From Nakamurella sp. PAMC28650 (GTDB lineage: Bacteria; Actinomycetota; Actinomycetes; Mycobacteriales; Nakamurellaceae): 64,000 nt of DNA. The position numbers and the translations under genes were made by a program. The notes below the pieces were generated by a model. The model did no database searches and was not told the origin of the DNA. It saw nothing but the letters and a program-made list of their open reading frames with translations. Positions 52,599 to 61,076 of this stretch are shown piece by piece. The DNA is taken from assembly GCF_014303395.1 (NCBI RefSeq), contig NZ_CP060298.1:372001-436000 (forward strand). Reading direction: 5' to 3'. Each line of letters opens with the position of its first letter. Position 1 is the first letter of the stretch.

Positions 52599-52629
52599 TC
52601 AGATGCTCTATCCGTTGAGCTACAGGCGC
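52557..52629 (-). tRNA. tRNA-Arg (anticodon ACG)
   Basis: The minus strand folds into a complete cloverleaf: acceptor GCGCCTG paired with CAGGCGC, D-arm GCTCAACGGATAGAGC, anticodon loop CTACGGA with ACG, and the T-arm GGGGGTTCGAATCCCTCC. 73 nt without encoded CCA. A plus-strand HTH gene overlaps its 3' half. Confidence 0.95.
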
Positions 52630-52696
52630 CTGTTCAGTTGTCACTGCGGTACTGCGTACTGCCCAACACCGGCAATCCCAGGAGGACGACCAGCGC

Positions 52697-52782
52697 GGAA
52701 GCGGAGGGATTTGAACCCTCGGTGCAGTTGCCCGCACAACACATTAGCAGTGTGTCCCATTCGGCCGCTCTGGCACGCTTCC
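52697..52782 (-). tRNA. tRNA-Ser (anticodon GCT)
   Basis: Minus-strand cloverleaf with acceptor GGAAGCG/CGCTTCC, discriminator G, anticodon loop CTGCTAA giving GCT, a long class II variable arm and GAGGGTTCAAATCCCTC T-arm. 86 nt, as expected for serine tRNAs. Confidence 0.95.
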
Positions 52783-52888
52783 CAGGGCCACCGCAAGGAG
52801 GCCCGCCGAGCGCTTACCCTACCTGCCGCCCGGACCGCACCGCAAAACGCCGCCCGAGCCCCCCGCTGACCTGGACAGACAGCCTGAT

Positions 52889-53884
52889 TCAGGACAGACA
52901 GCTCGTCATCGTCAGGGCGTTCGGGTCGGGTGTCGCCGCGGCCGTGCAGCCCTTCACCGAGTAGCCGTTGCCGTCCCATCCGTACACGATCCAGACGGTG
53001 GATCCATCCGCCTGGTCCTGCACCGCCACCCCGATACCGCCTCCGACCGTCAGCGTCCTGGCCACGGCCGTCACGGAGGAGATACCGGGCTGGCCCGTGA
53101 CGTCGACCCAGGTGCCCTGCGCGCTCACCCGGTAGGCCGCAGCGATGGCGGTGCCATTGGTCTGCTGGGCGATGACGATGCACCGACCACTGGCGTCGCA
53201 ACCGAGCTGCCCGCCGGGCGGCGTCGGGAACGACGTGCCGTAGGCGACGTTCGCCGCTCCGGCCACACTGCCGTCGCCCCGCAGCGACAACAGCGCGGCA
53301 CGTCCCTGCGCCGTGGCGACCAACGCCGCACCGAGGGTCGAGGTGACCGCGGCGTGCGTCGCGAGCACCGTACAGCGGGGGCAGTTGGCCAGTGTCACGT
53401 TCATCGTGCTGACCGCGGTGGTCGGCGGGGTGATCGAGCTACTCGAAGCCGTTGCGGCCGTTCTGGTCTGGTCCGCAGGCTGCGTCGGAGGGACGGGCAC
53501 CGATGCCGGCGTCCCCCTGGTCGGAGCGGCCGCAGTTGCGGCACCCGACGACTTGGGACCGGGAGTGGTCCTCGGCGGGAGCACTGCGGGCTTCGTGCCG
53601 GACACACCGGAGCCAACAGCGCCCGAGCCGTCTGCAACCCCCGGACCCCCAGCAGCAGGAACGGGCGCAGAGGCCACCGCACCGAGGTCCGGGACCGTCA
53701 CCACGATCGAAGCCCCGGCGCTCGGAGCGGCGATCCGCACCGACGACGACACGGCTGAACCAGACCCGGAAGCAGAGGGAGTAGCGATCGTGCAGCTGGT
53801 CAGGCAGAGCGCAGACAAGGCCGCCGCGAGGGTGCGCCGACCCGAGTGGACCGTCCAGCCCCGTCCGCCCGAATTTTTCCGCAT
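52889..53884 (-). CDS. Secreted lipoprotein, putative
   Basis: The 331-residue protein has an N-terminal basic region, a hydrophobic segment and lipobox LAAALSALCLTSC (cysteine about residue 32), a long Pro/Thr/Ala-rich spacer (to about 160) and a C-terminal domain with paired cysteines (NCPRCTVLATH, GCDASGRCIVIAQQ, GCTAAATPDPNA). No enzyme motif is visible; the repeated Cys pairs suggest disulphides outside the cell. A single-gene unit between tRNA-Ser and pat. Confidence 0.72.
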   Translation of the reverse strand: MRKNSGGRGWTVHSGRRTLAAALSALCLTSCTIATPSASGSGSAVSSSVRIAAPSAGASIVVTVPDLGAVASAPVPAAGGPGVADGSGAVGSGVSGTKPAVLPPRTTPGPKSSGAATAAAPTRGTPASVPVPPTQPADQTRTAATASSSSITPPTTAVSTMNVTLANCPRCTVLATHAAVTSTLGAALVATAQGRAALLSLRGDGSVAGAANVAYGTSFPTPPGGQLGCDASGRCIVIAQQTNGTAIAAAYRVSAQGTWVDVTGQPGISSVTAVARTLTVGGGIGVAVQDQADGSTVWIVYGWDGNGYSVKGCTAAATPDPNALTMTSCLS

Positions 53885-54100
53885 GCAAGTTTCCTACACG
53901 AGCACGCCGTCTGACTGCGGTAAGCGCGGGCCAGAGCGTCCCGTGCCAGGCACACCCCGCCGACCTGACGCACTCGACCTCACGCACTCGACCTGACGCA
54001 CTACAGTGACGAACCGGAATCGACGACGCCCACGGGCGCCGTCGACGAGCACGACACAAGCCGACACGAGCACCAGATGACGAGATCGACGAGGTGAGGA

Positions 54101-55171
54101 ATGACGGTCCACATCCGGCCGGCGCTTGATTCTCTGCCCGCCTACGCACCGGGCCGCACGGTGCCGGGCGCCATCAAGCTCGCCTCGAACGAACTGTCGT
54201 TCCCCACGCTGCCGGCCATCTCGGCGGCGATCATGGAGGCCCTCACCGGAGATACGAACGGCATCAACCGCTACCCGGACAACAGTGCGCAGCAGTTGGT
54301 CGCCGCGCTCGCCGAACACGTCGGGGTCGACAAGAGCCACGTGATCGCTGGTTGCGGTTCGGTTGCGCTGTGCCAGCAACTGGTGCAGGCCACGTGCTCG
54401 GAAGGTGACCAGGTGATGTTCGGCTGGCGTTCCTTCGAGGCCTACCCGATCGTCACGCAGATCGCCGGCGCCATCTCCCAGAAGATTCCGGTGACGTCCG
54501 CCCACACGTTGGATCTCCCGGCGATGGCCGCCGCGGTCACCCCGGCCACCCGGCTGATCTACATCTGCACCCCGAACAATCCGACCGGCACCGTCGTGCA
54601 CCGTCAGGAACTGACCGAATTCCTCGATGCGGTCCCGGAGAACGTTCTGGTCGTCATCGACGAGGCCTACGGCGAATTCGACACCGACCCGGAATCGCCG
54701 GACGGCGTCCAGGAGGCGACCCACCGCGCGAATGTGCTGTCCCTGCGCACCCTGTCGAAGGCCTACGGGTTGGCCGGCCTGCGCGTCGGATACGCCGTCG
54801 GTGATCCCGCGGTGATCACCGCCCTGGGCAAGGTGGCCATCCCGTTCGCCGTCAACACCCTCGCCCAGAAAGCTGCCCTGGCCGCTCTTGCCGCCCGGGA
54901 CGAACTGAAACCGCGCTGGCAGCAGGTCATCTCCGAACGCATCCGGGTCACCGCCGCGTTGCGCGAGTTCGGTTTCGAAACCCCGACGTCCCAGGCCAAC
55001 TTCGTCTGGTTGCCGCTACGGGAGCGGTCGGCGGAATTCGCCGCGCACACCGAGGCGAACAAGGTGATCGTCCGGCCGTTCCAGGACGCCACCGGCGGCG
55101 TCCGAATCAGCATCGGCTCGCCGGCCGAGAACGATGCCTTCCTCGAGGCGGCGAAGTCCTTCGCGCTCTGA
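54101..55171 (+). CDS. pat: Aromatic/histidinol-phosphate aminotransferase (Pat/HisC family)
   Basis: A 356-residue PLP enzyme: substrate-side AIKLASNELSF (about 22-32), PLP phosphate region AGCGSVALCQQLVQ (about 83-96), CTPNNPTGTVVHR (Asn, about 156-168), VVIDEAYGEF (Asp/Tyr about 184-193), the Schiff-base lysine in TLSKAYGLAGLRVGYA (about 218-233) and the C-terminal substrate arginine in GVRISIGSPAEN. The sequence resembles the mycobacterial phenylalanine aminotransferase Pat more than HisC. GAGGTGAGGA gives the ribosome binding site 2-8 nt before the ATG. Confidence 0.9.
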   Translation: MTVHIRPALDSLPAYAPGRTVPGAIKLASNELSFPTLPAISAAIMEALTGDTNGINRYPDNSAQQLVAALAEHVGVDKSHVIAGCGSVALCQQLVQATCSEGDQVMFGWRSFEAYPIVTQIAGAISQKIPVTSAHTLDLPAMAAAVTPATRLIYICTPNNPTGTVVHRQELTEFLDAVPENVLVVIDEAYGEFDTDPESPDGVQEATHRANVLSLRTLSKAYGLAGLRVGYAVGDPAVITALGKVAIPFAVNTLAQKAALAALAARDELKPRWQQVISERIRVTAALREFGFETPTSQANFVWLPLRERSAEFAAHTEANKVIVRPFQDATGGVRISIGSPAENDAFLEAAKSFAL

Positions 55172-55180
55172 ACCGACCGG

Positions 55181-55924
55181 TCATCGGTTCGTGACGGGGT
55201 CGAAGATGTTGATCGCGACGACGAGAAGCACCAGCAGGACCACTGTTCCGACGAGCACCACCAGTAGGGGGCGCCGTTCGGGCAGCGTCAGGATCCTCTT
55301 GTGCTGTCGGGCAACGACTTTCGGGCCGACCAGCCCGCTGATCACGTCGAAGTTCCCCAGCCCCATCCGTTCGGCGAGGGCGAACAGCGCACCGGCCTCG
55401 AAGACCTGACCGGTCAGGCGCAGCAGCGCACGACCCTTCCCGCCGACGAGCACCAGCAGAGGCGCCGTGCGGTTGAACGCGGAGGTGTACTGCGGCACCA
55501 GGACGCTCAGCGCAATGTCCCGGCGCTGGACCACTTTCGGGTGCAGCAGAAGGCGGTGTTTTTCGACGGTGGCGACGGTCAGCACGACCCGGCTGGTCTG
55601 CAGCATGATCGTCACACCGATCAACATCACCGCGGCGATCGTCACGTAGAGCACCGCCGCCCCACCGATGCCGTTGTCCCTCACAGCGTTGTAGATCCCG
55701 AGCGCGATGATCGGCAGCAGGATCAACGCACGGAAGCCGACCCCCCGCCAGAACGTGGCCGAGTCCGGGCGCAGCTCCAGCAAGACACCTGACGGATCGC
55801 CGGGCGTGGACCGCAACTGCTGATCCAAGGGCGCCGGGGAGGTAGCCGGCGCCGGCCCGAGGGGGCCATCCGCGGGATACCTACCGGCCGGTGAATTCTT
55901 CTGCCACTGCTCGTGCGGCTGCAT
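55181..55924 (-). CDS. Membrane protein with bacterial PH-like domain
   Basis: Start at ATG 55924 (MQPHEQWQKNSPAG); 247 residues. A disordered Pro-rich N-terminus precedes two adjacent helices (ALILLPIIALGIYNAV, AAVLYVTIAAVMLIGVTIM), then a beta-rich domain (VVLTVATVEKHRLLLHPKVV, ISVLVPQYTSAFN-like) and a third C-terminal helix (PLLVVLVGTVVLLVLLVVAI). The layout suggests a membrane-tethered PH-like/YdbT-type protein. Convergent with pat, separated by 9 bp. Function unknown. Confidence 0.7.
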   Translation of the reverse strand: MQPHEQWQKNSPAGRYPADGPLGPAPATSPAPLDQQLRSTPGDPSGVLLELRPDSATFWRGVGFRALILLPIIALGIYNAVRDNGIGGAAVLYVTIAAVMLIGVTIMLQTSRVVLTVATVEKHRLLLHPKVVQRRDIALSVLVPQYTSAFNRTAPLLVLVGGKGRALLRLTGQVFEAGALFALAERMGLGNFDVISGLVGPKVVARQHKRILTLPERRPLLVVLVGTVVLLVLLVVAINIFDPVTNR

Positions 55925-56003
55925 GATGGCGACCCTACCCAGCGGGGCACAAACCGCGGGCGGGTTGTCCACACCGCGAGGAATGCTCGGCCGAATGTTC
56001 TGG

Positions 56004-56088
56004 CGGAGGCGACAGGATTCGAACCTGCGAGGCTGTTACACCCGACCGCTTTCAAGGCGGTTTCCTTAGGCCACTCGGACACGCCTCC
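56004..56088 (-). tRNA. tRNA-Ser (anticodon TGA)
   Basis: Minus-strand class II cloverleaf: acceptor GGAGGCG/CGCCTCC, discriminator G, anticodon stem-loop ACCGC-CTTGAAA-GCGGT with TGA, long variable arm, and a GCAGGTTCGAATCCTGT T-arm. 85 nt. Confidence 0.95.
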
Positions 56089-56145
56089 GCTTGCGATCCT
56101 AGCCTCCCTCCGCCGGCCGGGCTGCGATGTCGGCCGCCGCAGACC

Positions 56146-57036
56146 TCACGACCGTTCCCCGTGCGCGACGAAGTGCGGGTGTTCGCCTTCGCCCGGGATG
56201 TCCAGTGCGCCGGTGATGAAGGCGACCGCGTCGGACATGGTGATCTCCTTCGGGTCCACCACACCGACCCGCCGGCCCAGGCGGTGCACGTGGATGCGGT
56301 CGGCGACCTCGAAGATGGCCGGCATGTCGTGGCTGATCAGGATGACCGGAAGCCCGCGGGCGCTGATCCGCTTGATCAGATCCAGCACGCTGGCGGTTTC
56401 CTTGACGCCGAGGGCCGCGGTCGGCTCGTCCAGGATCACCAGTTTGGTGCCGAACATCGCGGCCCGGGCGACGGCGACGGCCTGCCGCTGCCCGCCCGAG
56501 AGGTTCTCGATCGGGACCGTGATGTCCTGGACGGTGGCGATGCCCAGGGATTCCAGCTGCGACTTGGCCTCGATCCGCATGGCCTTGCGATCCAGGAACC
56601 GCATCATCCCCAGGAACCCCTCCTTGCGGATCTCGCGCCCCAGGAACAGGTTCGTCGCGATGTCCAGCGCCGGCGCCACCGCCAGGGTCTGGTAGACCGT
56701 CTCGATGCCGCGCTTGCGCGCCTCGTTGGGGCTGGCGAAATGGACCTCCTTGCCGTCGAGGTAGATGTGACCCGAGTCCGGGACGACCGCTCCGGTCATC
56801 GCTTTGATGATGCTGGACTTGCCCGCCCCGTTGTCGCCGACCACGGCCAGCACCTCGCCGGGGAACAGGTCGAAGTCCGATTCCCTGACGGCCGTGACCT
56901 TCCCGTACCGTTTGACCACTCCGCGGGCGGCCAGGATCGGTTGCACCCCGGCCGGACCTCTTGCCGGGCCGGAGGTGTCGGACGGCGTGATGGTGACCAG
57001 GCCGTCCGACGTCGTCGCCGGGGCGGGTGTGCTCAT
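56146..57036 (-). CDS. Sugar ABC transporter ATP-binding protein (FrcA-like)
   Basis: The 296-residue ATPase carries Walker A GDNGAGKSS (about 67-75), signature LSGGQRQAVAVARA (about 169-182), Walker B LVILDEPTAAL (about 189-199) and the H-switch ISHDMPA. It is a single-ABC-domain protein, unlike the doubled RbsA/XylG, which fits the FrcA/fructose type. Its start overlaps the permease stop by 4 nt. A 36-residue polar N-terminal extension precedes the domain. Confidence 0.9.
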   Translation of the reverse strand: MSTPAPATTSDGLVTITPSDTSGPARGPAGVQPILAARGVVKRYGKVTAVRESDFDLFPGEVLAVVGDNGAGKSSIIKAMTGAVVPDSGHIYLDGKEVHFASPNEARKRGIETVYQTLAVAPALDIATNLFLGREIRKEGFLGMMRFLDRKAMRIEAKSQLESLGIATVQDITVPIENLSGGQRQAVAVARAAMFGTKLVILDEPTAALGVKETASVLDLIKRISARGLPVILISHDMPAIFEVADRIHVHRLGRRVGVVDPKEITMSDAVAFITGALDIPGEGEHPHFVAHGERS

Positions 57037-58022
57037 GAGCTCCTCCTACGGGTCAGCTGGTCGAACGCAACCGCCAGGATGACCAGCACGCCGGTCGCCA
57101 GGTTCTGGTAGTTGGAGTCGATCTGCATGGCGGTCAGGCCGTTGCGCAGCACGGACACGATCAGGGCGCCGATGATGGTGCCCACCATGCCGCCTCGCCC
57201 GCCGAACAGGGACGTACCGCCGATCACGACAGCGGTGATCGAATCGAGGTTGCCGGTCTGGAATGCGTTCGGATCGGCAGAGGGACTGCGCCCCAACGCC
57301 ATCCAGGCGGCCAGGCCGTAGACGATGCCGGCCACGATGTAGACGGACAGCAGCACGCCCTTGACGTTGATGCCGTTGAGCCGTGAGGCCTCGGCGTCAT
57401 TGCCGACGGCGTAGACGTGCCGTCCCCAACCGGTCTTGCCCAGTGCCAGCCACATGACCAGGAACAGGATGGCCGCCAGCACCGTGCCGTAGCTGATGTT
57501 CAGCGAGCCGATGGTGATCTGCTTGCCCAGCAGCGTCAGGGTGCTGTCGGCGCTGACGTCCGTGGTGGTGCCGCCGCTGTACAGGGCCGACACCGCGGTG
57601 ACCACCGCGAGCATGCCCAGCGTCACGATGAACGGTGGCAGCCGGAGCCTGGTGACCAACAGGCCGGAGATCGCCGCGACCCCACCCGCCACCAGGATCC
57701 CGACGAGAATCGCTGCGGAGGAAGCCATCTGCATGGACAGCTTCGCCATCATGACGGTGGCGAACACCATGATCGCACCGTTGGCCAGGTCGATCCCGGC
57801 GGTCAGGATCACCAGGGTCTGGCCGAGCGCCAGCGTGCTGACCACCACCGTCTGGCCGACGATGGTGCTGAAGTTGTCCAGGTTCAGGAAGGTGCTGGTC
57901 GCGATCGAGAAGAAAACCAACGCGACGATCAATGCGGCCGTCGGTCCCAGGGCTGGGGATCGGGCGAAGATTTCCTTCGCCCGATCCGTACCGCGGGCCT
58001 TCGGGGGGGCAATGCTGGTCAT
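57033..58022 (-). CDS. Sugar ABC transporter permease (FrcC-like)
   Basis: The 329-residue CUT2-type permease has about nine helices, the TVVVSTLALGQTLVILTAGIDLANGAIM segment (about 60-87) diagnostic of RbsC/FrcC proteins, the cytoplasmic loop GKTGWGRHVYAVGNDAEASRLNGINVKGVL (about 190-219) and TSLFGGRGGMVGTIIGALIV (about 266-285). Partner of the ATPase and the binding protein. Ends in a coupled overlap with the ATPase gene. Confidence 0.92.
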   Translation of the reverse strand: MTSIAPPKARGTDRAKEIFARSPALGPTAALIVALVFFSIATSTFLNLDNFSTIVGQTVVVSTLALGQTLVILTAGIDLANGAIMVFATVMMAKLSMQMASSAAILVGILVAGGVAAISGLLVTRLRLPPFIVTLGMLAVVTAVSALYSGGTTTDVSADSTLTLLGKQITIGSLNISYGTVLAAILFLVMWLALGKTGWGRHVYAVGNDAEASRLNGINVKGVLLSVYIVAGIVYGLAAWMALGRSPSADPNAFQTGNLDSITAVVIGGTSLFGGRGGMVGTIIGALIVSVLRNGLTAMQIDSNYQNLATGVLVILAVAFDQLTRRRSS

Positions 58023-58102
58023 GCCGCCTCCTTTGGCGTAGTGCCGTGCTCAGCTGACGAACCGGTGATCTGGTGGAGCGGAATGCGGTGGAGCGGGATG
58101 TC

Positions 58103-59212
58103 TCATCCCCAGCAGTTGGCCAGGCCCCAGGTCGAATCCTTGGAATCGATGCCCGCGAGGGGCTTGTCGGTGATCAGGGTGGCGCCGGTGTTGATCACGC
58201 CGGTCGGCTTGGTGCCGGTCTTGGCGAAGTCGACGATCGCCTTGACGCCGTCCTCGGCCATGATCTTCGGGAACTGCATCACGGTCGCGACGAACTTGCC
58301 GTCCTTGACGTACTGCACACCCGAGCAGCTGCCGTCGATGGAGCCGACGATGACCTTGCTCTGCAGGTTCTTCTCGCTGAGCGCCTGGTAGGCACCGCGC
58401 CCGGCCGGCTCGTTGATCGAGTAGACGACGTTGACGTCGGGGTGCGCCTGCAGCAGGTTCTCCATCGCGGACTGGGCCTTGGTCTGGTCACCGGCGGTCA
58501 GCGCGCTGCCGATCACCTGGGGCGGCGTGCCGTCGGGCAACCCCATGCCCTCGAGGAATCCGTTGTGCCGCTGGATGCCGACGCTCGCGCTCGGGTCCAG
58601 ATCCATCGTGATGATCTTCGGGGCGGTGGCGCCCATCTTGGCCTTGACGTACTTGCCCAGCAGCACACCGGCCTGCAGGTTGTCCGTGGCGTAGGTGGCC
58701 GGGACCGCGGTCACCGGTGTCGTCTCGGAATCGAGCGCGATGACCAGGATGCCCTTGGCCTCGGCCTCCTTGATCGCATTCAGGATGCCCGCCGAGTTGC
58801 TGGGGGTGATCATGATGCCCTTCACGCCCTGCTGGATCAGGTTCTCGATGGCGGTCACCTGTCCCTCGTTGTCACCGTCGAACTTTCCGGCCAGCGCGAT
58901 GACCTGCGCGCCCTGGGTGGCGGCGAGCGCCTTGGCCGATTCCCGCAGCTTCACGAAGTAGGGGTTGGAGTCGGTCTTGGTGACCAGCCCGATCTTGATG
59001 GTGCCGGCCGAGCCGCCGGCCGCACTGACGGGAGCGGAACCGGCGGCGGCCGCGGAACTCGGTGCGGCCGCGGAACCCGCTGCAGCAGCAGAGGAACCGG
59101 AGCTGGTGGCCGGCGAAGCGGTGCTGTTCTTCGTACAGGCCGACAACGACATGGTCGCCGTCAGGGTGAGCGCGACCGCGACAACGGCGGATCGACGAAC
59201 TGTGAGCTTCAT
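58103..59212 (-). CDS. Sugar ABC transporter substrate-binding lipoprotein (FrcB/RbsB-like)
   Basis: Start at ATG 59212 with AGGAGGA 8 nt upstream. The 369-residue protein has a lipoprotein signal (SAVVAVALTLTATMSLSAC, cysteine about 27), an Ala/Ser linker and a type-1 periplasmic-binding fold (IKIGLVTKTDSNPYFVKLRE, GIMITPSNSAGILNAIKEAE, GKGILVIALDSE-like, YATDNLQAGVLLGKYV, DPSASVGIQRHNGFLEGMGL, VIVGSIDGSCSGVQYV). It binds a pentose or hexose outside the cell. First gene of the frc-like operon, divergent from the LacI regulator. Confidence 0.92.
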   Translation of the reverse strand: MKLTVRRSAVVAVALTLTATMSLSACTKNSTASPATSSGSSAAAAGSAAAPSSAAAAGSAPVSAAGGSAGTIKIGLVTKTDSNPYFVKLRESAKALAATQGAQVIALAGKFDGDNEGQVTAIENLIQQGVKGIMITPSNSAGILNAIKEAEAKGILVIALDSETTPVTAVPATYATDNLQAGVLLGKYVKAKMGATAPKIITMDLDPSASVGIQRHNGFLEGMGLPDGTPPQVIGSALTAGDQTKAQSAMENLLQAHPDVNVVYSINEPAGRGAYQALSEKNLQSKVIVGSIDGSCSGVQYVKDGKFVATVMQFPKIMAEDGVKAIVDFAKTGTKPTGVINTGATLITDKPLAGIDSKDSTWGLANCWG

Positions 59213-59373
59213 TGCTGGAGTCCTCCTGATGGTGGACAACGCTGTCGCTGATCGACCTCGCTGTCGTGGTGGGGTCGAGCCGGTGATGTGATCGCGGGCG
59301 CCTCCCCGGAGAGCCGAAACCTGACCGTTCAGAGTCTGTCGTGTTGATCACATCCCAGCTATGGTGACATGAC

Positions 59374-59397
59374 GCAACGGCTTGCGCAACCGCTTGC
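59374..59397. promoter_or_regulatory. Twin LacI-family operators
   Basis: Two adjacent 12-bp near-identical palindromes with no spacer: GCAACGGCTTGC (59374-59385) and GCAACCGCTTGC (59386-59397), each an inverted GCAA/TTGC pair around a CGGC or CCGC core, the classical LacI/GalR operator form. They lie between the divergent transporter and regulator starts, 162 bp and 74 bp away. Confidence 0.8.
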
Positions 59398-59470
59398 CCG
59401 TACTTTTTCGCCCGTATGGCCCAACGAAACTGTGGTCTGTGCGCCCGATTCAGCTTGGAGGATGTCAACG

Positions 59471-60532
59471 ATGACGACCATGGCCGACGTGGCCCGCCGG
59501 GCCGGCGTGTCCGTTTCCACCGTTTCGCACGTCGTGAACGAGACCCGCCGGATCAATCCGGACACCCGGGACCGCGTACTCGCCGCGATCGCCGAGACAG
59601 GATTCACCATCAACACCCTGGCCAGGGCGCTGGCCACCCCGAACATGGCCACCGCCACCATCGGCCTTGCCATGTCCGCGGTGTCGAATTTCTATTTCGC
59701 CGACATGGTGGCCGGGATCGACGCAGCGGTCCGGGCCGCGGGCAACACCCTGCTGCTGGCCGACACCCACGAGGACCCGGCAGAGGAACTGGCCATCGTC
59801 CGCTCGTTGCACCAACGTCGGGTGGACGGCATCCTGCTCGCGCCGGTGACGGGAAGGGACGGAGCTGCGCTGCAGTACCTCCGCGATCTGCGCATCCCGT
59901 CCGTGCTGGTGGACCGTTGTGCTGCAGCGGATTTCGATCAGATCGGGGTCGAGAATGTCAGGTCCACCACCCAACTGACCGCACATCTGGCCCAGCACGG
60001 GCACCGGCGGATCGGGCTGGTGTCCGGGGTTCTCGGCGTGCAGACCACCACCGAGCGGATCGAGGGCTACCGCCGTGCGCTCCGCCGGTACAAGATCCGC
60101 TTCGACCACCACCTGGTCGTTCCAGGCAATTCCAATGCCATCGAGGCCGAACAGGCGGTGAACCAACTGCTCTCGCTCCCCGACCCGCCGACAGCGCTGG
60201 TGGTGGCCAACAACCACATGACGATCGGCGCCATGCGAGCCCTGAAGACCAGGCGGCTACGGGTGCCCGACGACGTGGCGCTGGTGACCTTCGACGATTT
60301 CGACTGGGCCGACGTGTTCGCCCCCCATCTGACCGCCATCGCCCAGCCGATCGGCGACATCGCCGACCGGGCGGTCTGCATGCTGCTCGAGCGGATCGCG
60401 GGCAGCACAGAGCCACCGCGCACCGAACGTCCACCGGGTATCTGGCGGCAGCGGGAATCCTGCGGTTGCCCGGCCATCATCGCACCCGCCGGCCCTGGCC
60501 CGTCAGTCAGCGGAGCAGGCGCGATTGGATGA
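59471..60532 (+). CDS. LacI-family transcriptional regulator
   Basis: Start at ATG 59471 with GGAGG 10 nt upstream; a second ATG at 59480 is possible. The 353-residue repressor has the HTH MADVARRAGVSVSTVSHVVN (about 4-23), a hinge with the conserved AIAETGFTINTLARALAT, and a sugar-binding domain (LADTHEDPAEELAIVRSLHQ, HGHRRIGLVSG, DVALVTFDDFDWADVFAPHL). It very likely controls the adjacent FrcABC-like transporter via the twin operators. A C-terminal tail beyond the usual end is Pro/Gly-rich. Confidence 0.92.
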   Translation: MTTMADVARRAGVSVSTVSHVVNETRRINPDTRDRVLAAIAETGFTINTLARALATPNMATATIGLAMSAVSNFYFADMVAGIDAAVRAAGNTLLLADTHEDPAEELAIVRSLHQRRVDGILLAPVTGRDGAALQYLRDLRIPSVLVDRCAAADFDQIGVENVRSTTQLTAHLAQHGHRRIGLVSGVLGVQTTTERIEGYRRALRRYKIRFDHHLVVPGNSNAIEAEQAVNQLLSLPDPPTALVVANNHMTIGAMRALKTRRLRVPDDVALVTFDDFDWADVFAPHLTAIAQPIGDIADRAVCMLLERIAGSTEPPRTERPPGIWRQRESCGCPAIIAPAGPGPSVSGAGAIG

Positions 60533-60612
60533 TCGACCCGACGATCCGAACCGGCGGCGGCAACAGCGGTTCCAGGCGGACGAGTGAGTGGACCGACCGA
60601 CGGGGGAAAACG

Positions 60613-61050
60613 TCAGGAAGTCGGCTCGAGGACGAACAGCGGGATCACGCGGTCTGTCTTGCGCTTGTAGTCGGCATAGTCGGGGTAGGCCGCCACGGCG
60701 CGCTCCCACCACTGGTCGTACTCGGCCCCGGTGACCTCCCGGGCCGTCATCGCGAACGTCTGCTCGCCGTCACGCAGGTCGAGATCGGGGTGGGCCTTGA
60801 GGTTGTAGTACCAGACGGGGTTCTTCGGCGCCCCGCCGAGCGAGGCCACCGCTGCGTACTTGCCCTCGTGCTCGACCCGCATCAGCGGCACCTTGCGGAC
60901 CAGTCCGCTCTTGGCCCCGAGGGTCGTCAGGAGTACGACCGGCATGCCCCGCAGGTTGGCTCCGGCCTTGCCGTCGGACTCCTCGTAGGCCTCCACCTGA
61001 TCGCGGACCCACTTCTCTGGGCTGGGTGCATATTCTCCATCTACTGGCAT
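60613..61050 (-). CDS. F420H2-dependent reductase (Ddn-like, nitroreductase family deazaflavin-dependent)
   Basis: The 145-residue protein starts [20 protein letters not shown] and shows the split-beta-barrel F420-binding pattern: [20 protein letters not shown] (about 39-58), [20 protein letters not shown] (about 68-87) and [20 protein letters not shown] (about 111-130), with the typical PLFVLEP end. Related Ddn enzymes reduce quinones or nitroimidazoles with F420H2. Substrate unknown. It lies 26 bp upstream of nothing shared with ppdK except strand, and is likely transcribed separately. Confidence 0.88.
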   Translation of the reverse strand: MPVDGEYAPSPEKWVRDQVEAYEESDGKAGANLRGMPVVLLTTLGAKSGLVRKVPLMRVEHEGKYAAVASLGGAPKNPVWYYNLKAHPDLDLRDGEQTFAMTAREVTGAEYDQWWERAVAAYPDYADYKRKTDRVIPLFVLEPTS

Positions 61051-61076
61051 GGATCAAGGATAGGCGCGGTCCGGAT

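Noticed and set aside
52557-52782. Prophage attachment site duplicated on the far side of the module
   Set aside because: No second copy of the tRNA-Arg 3' end was found within the window; a search outside it would be needed.
55952-56250. Minus-strand frame overlapping tRNA-Ser and reading into the ABC ATPase region
   Set aside because: It translates the tRNA and has no protein-like features.
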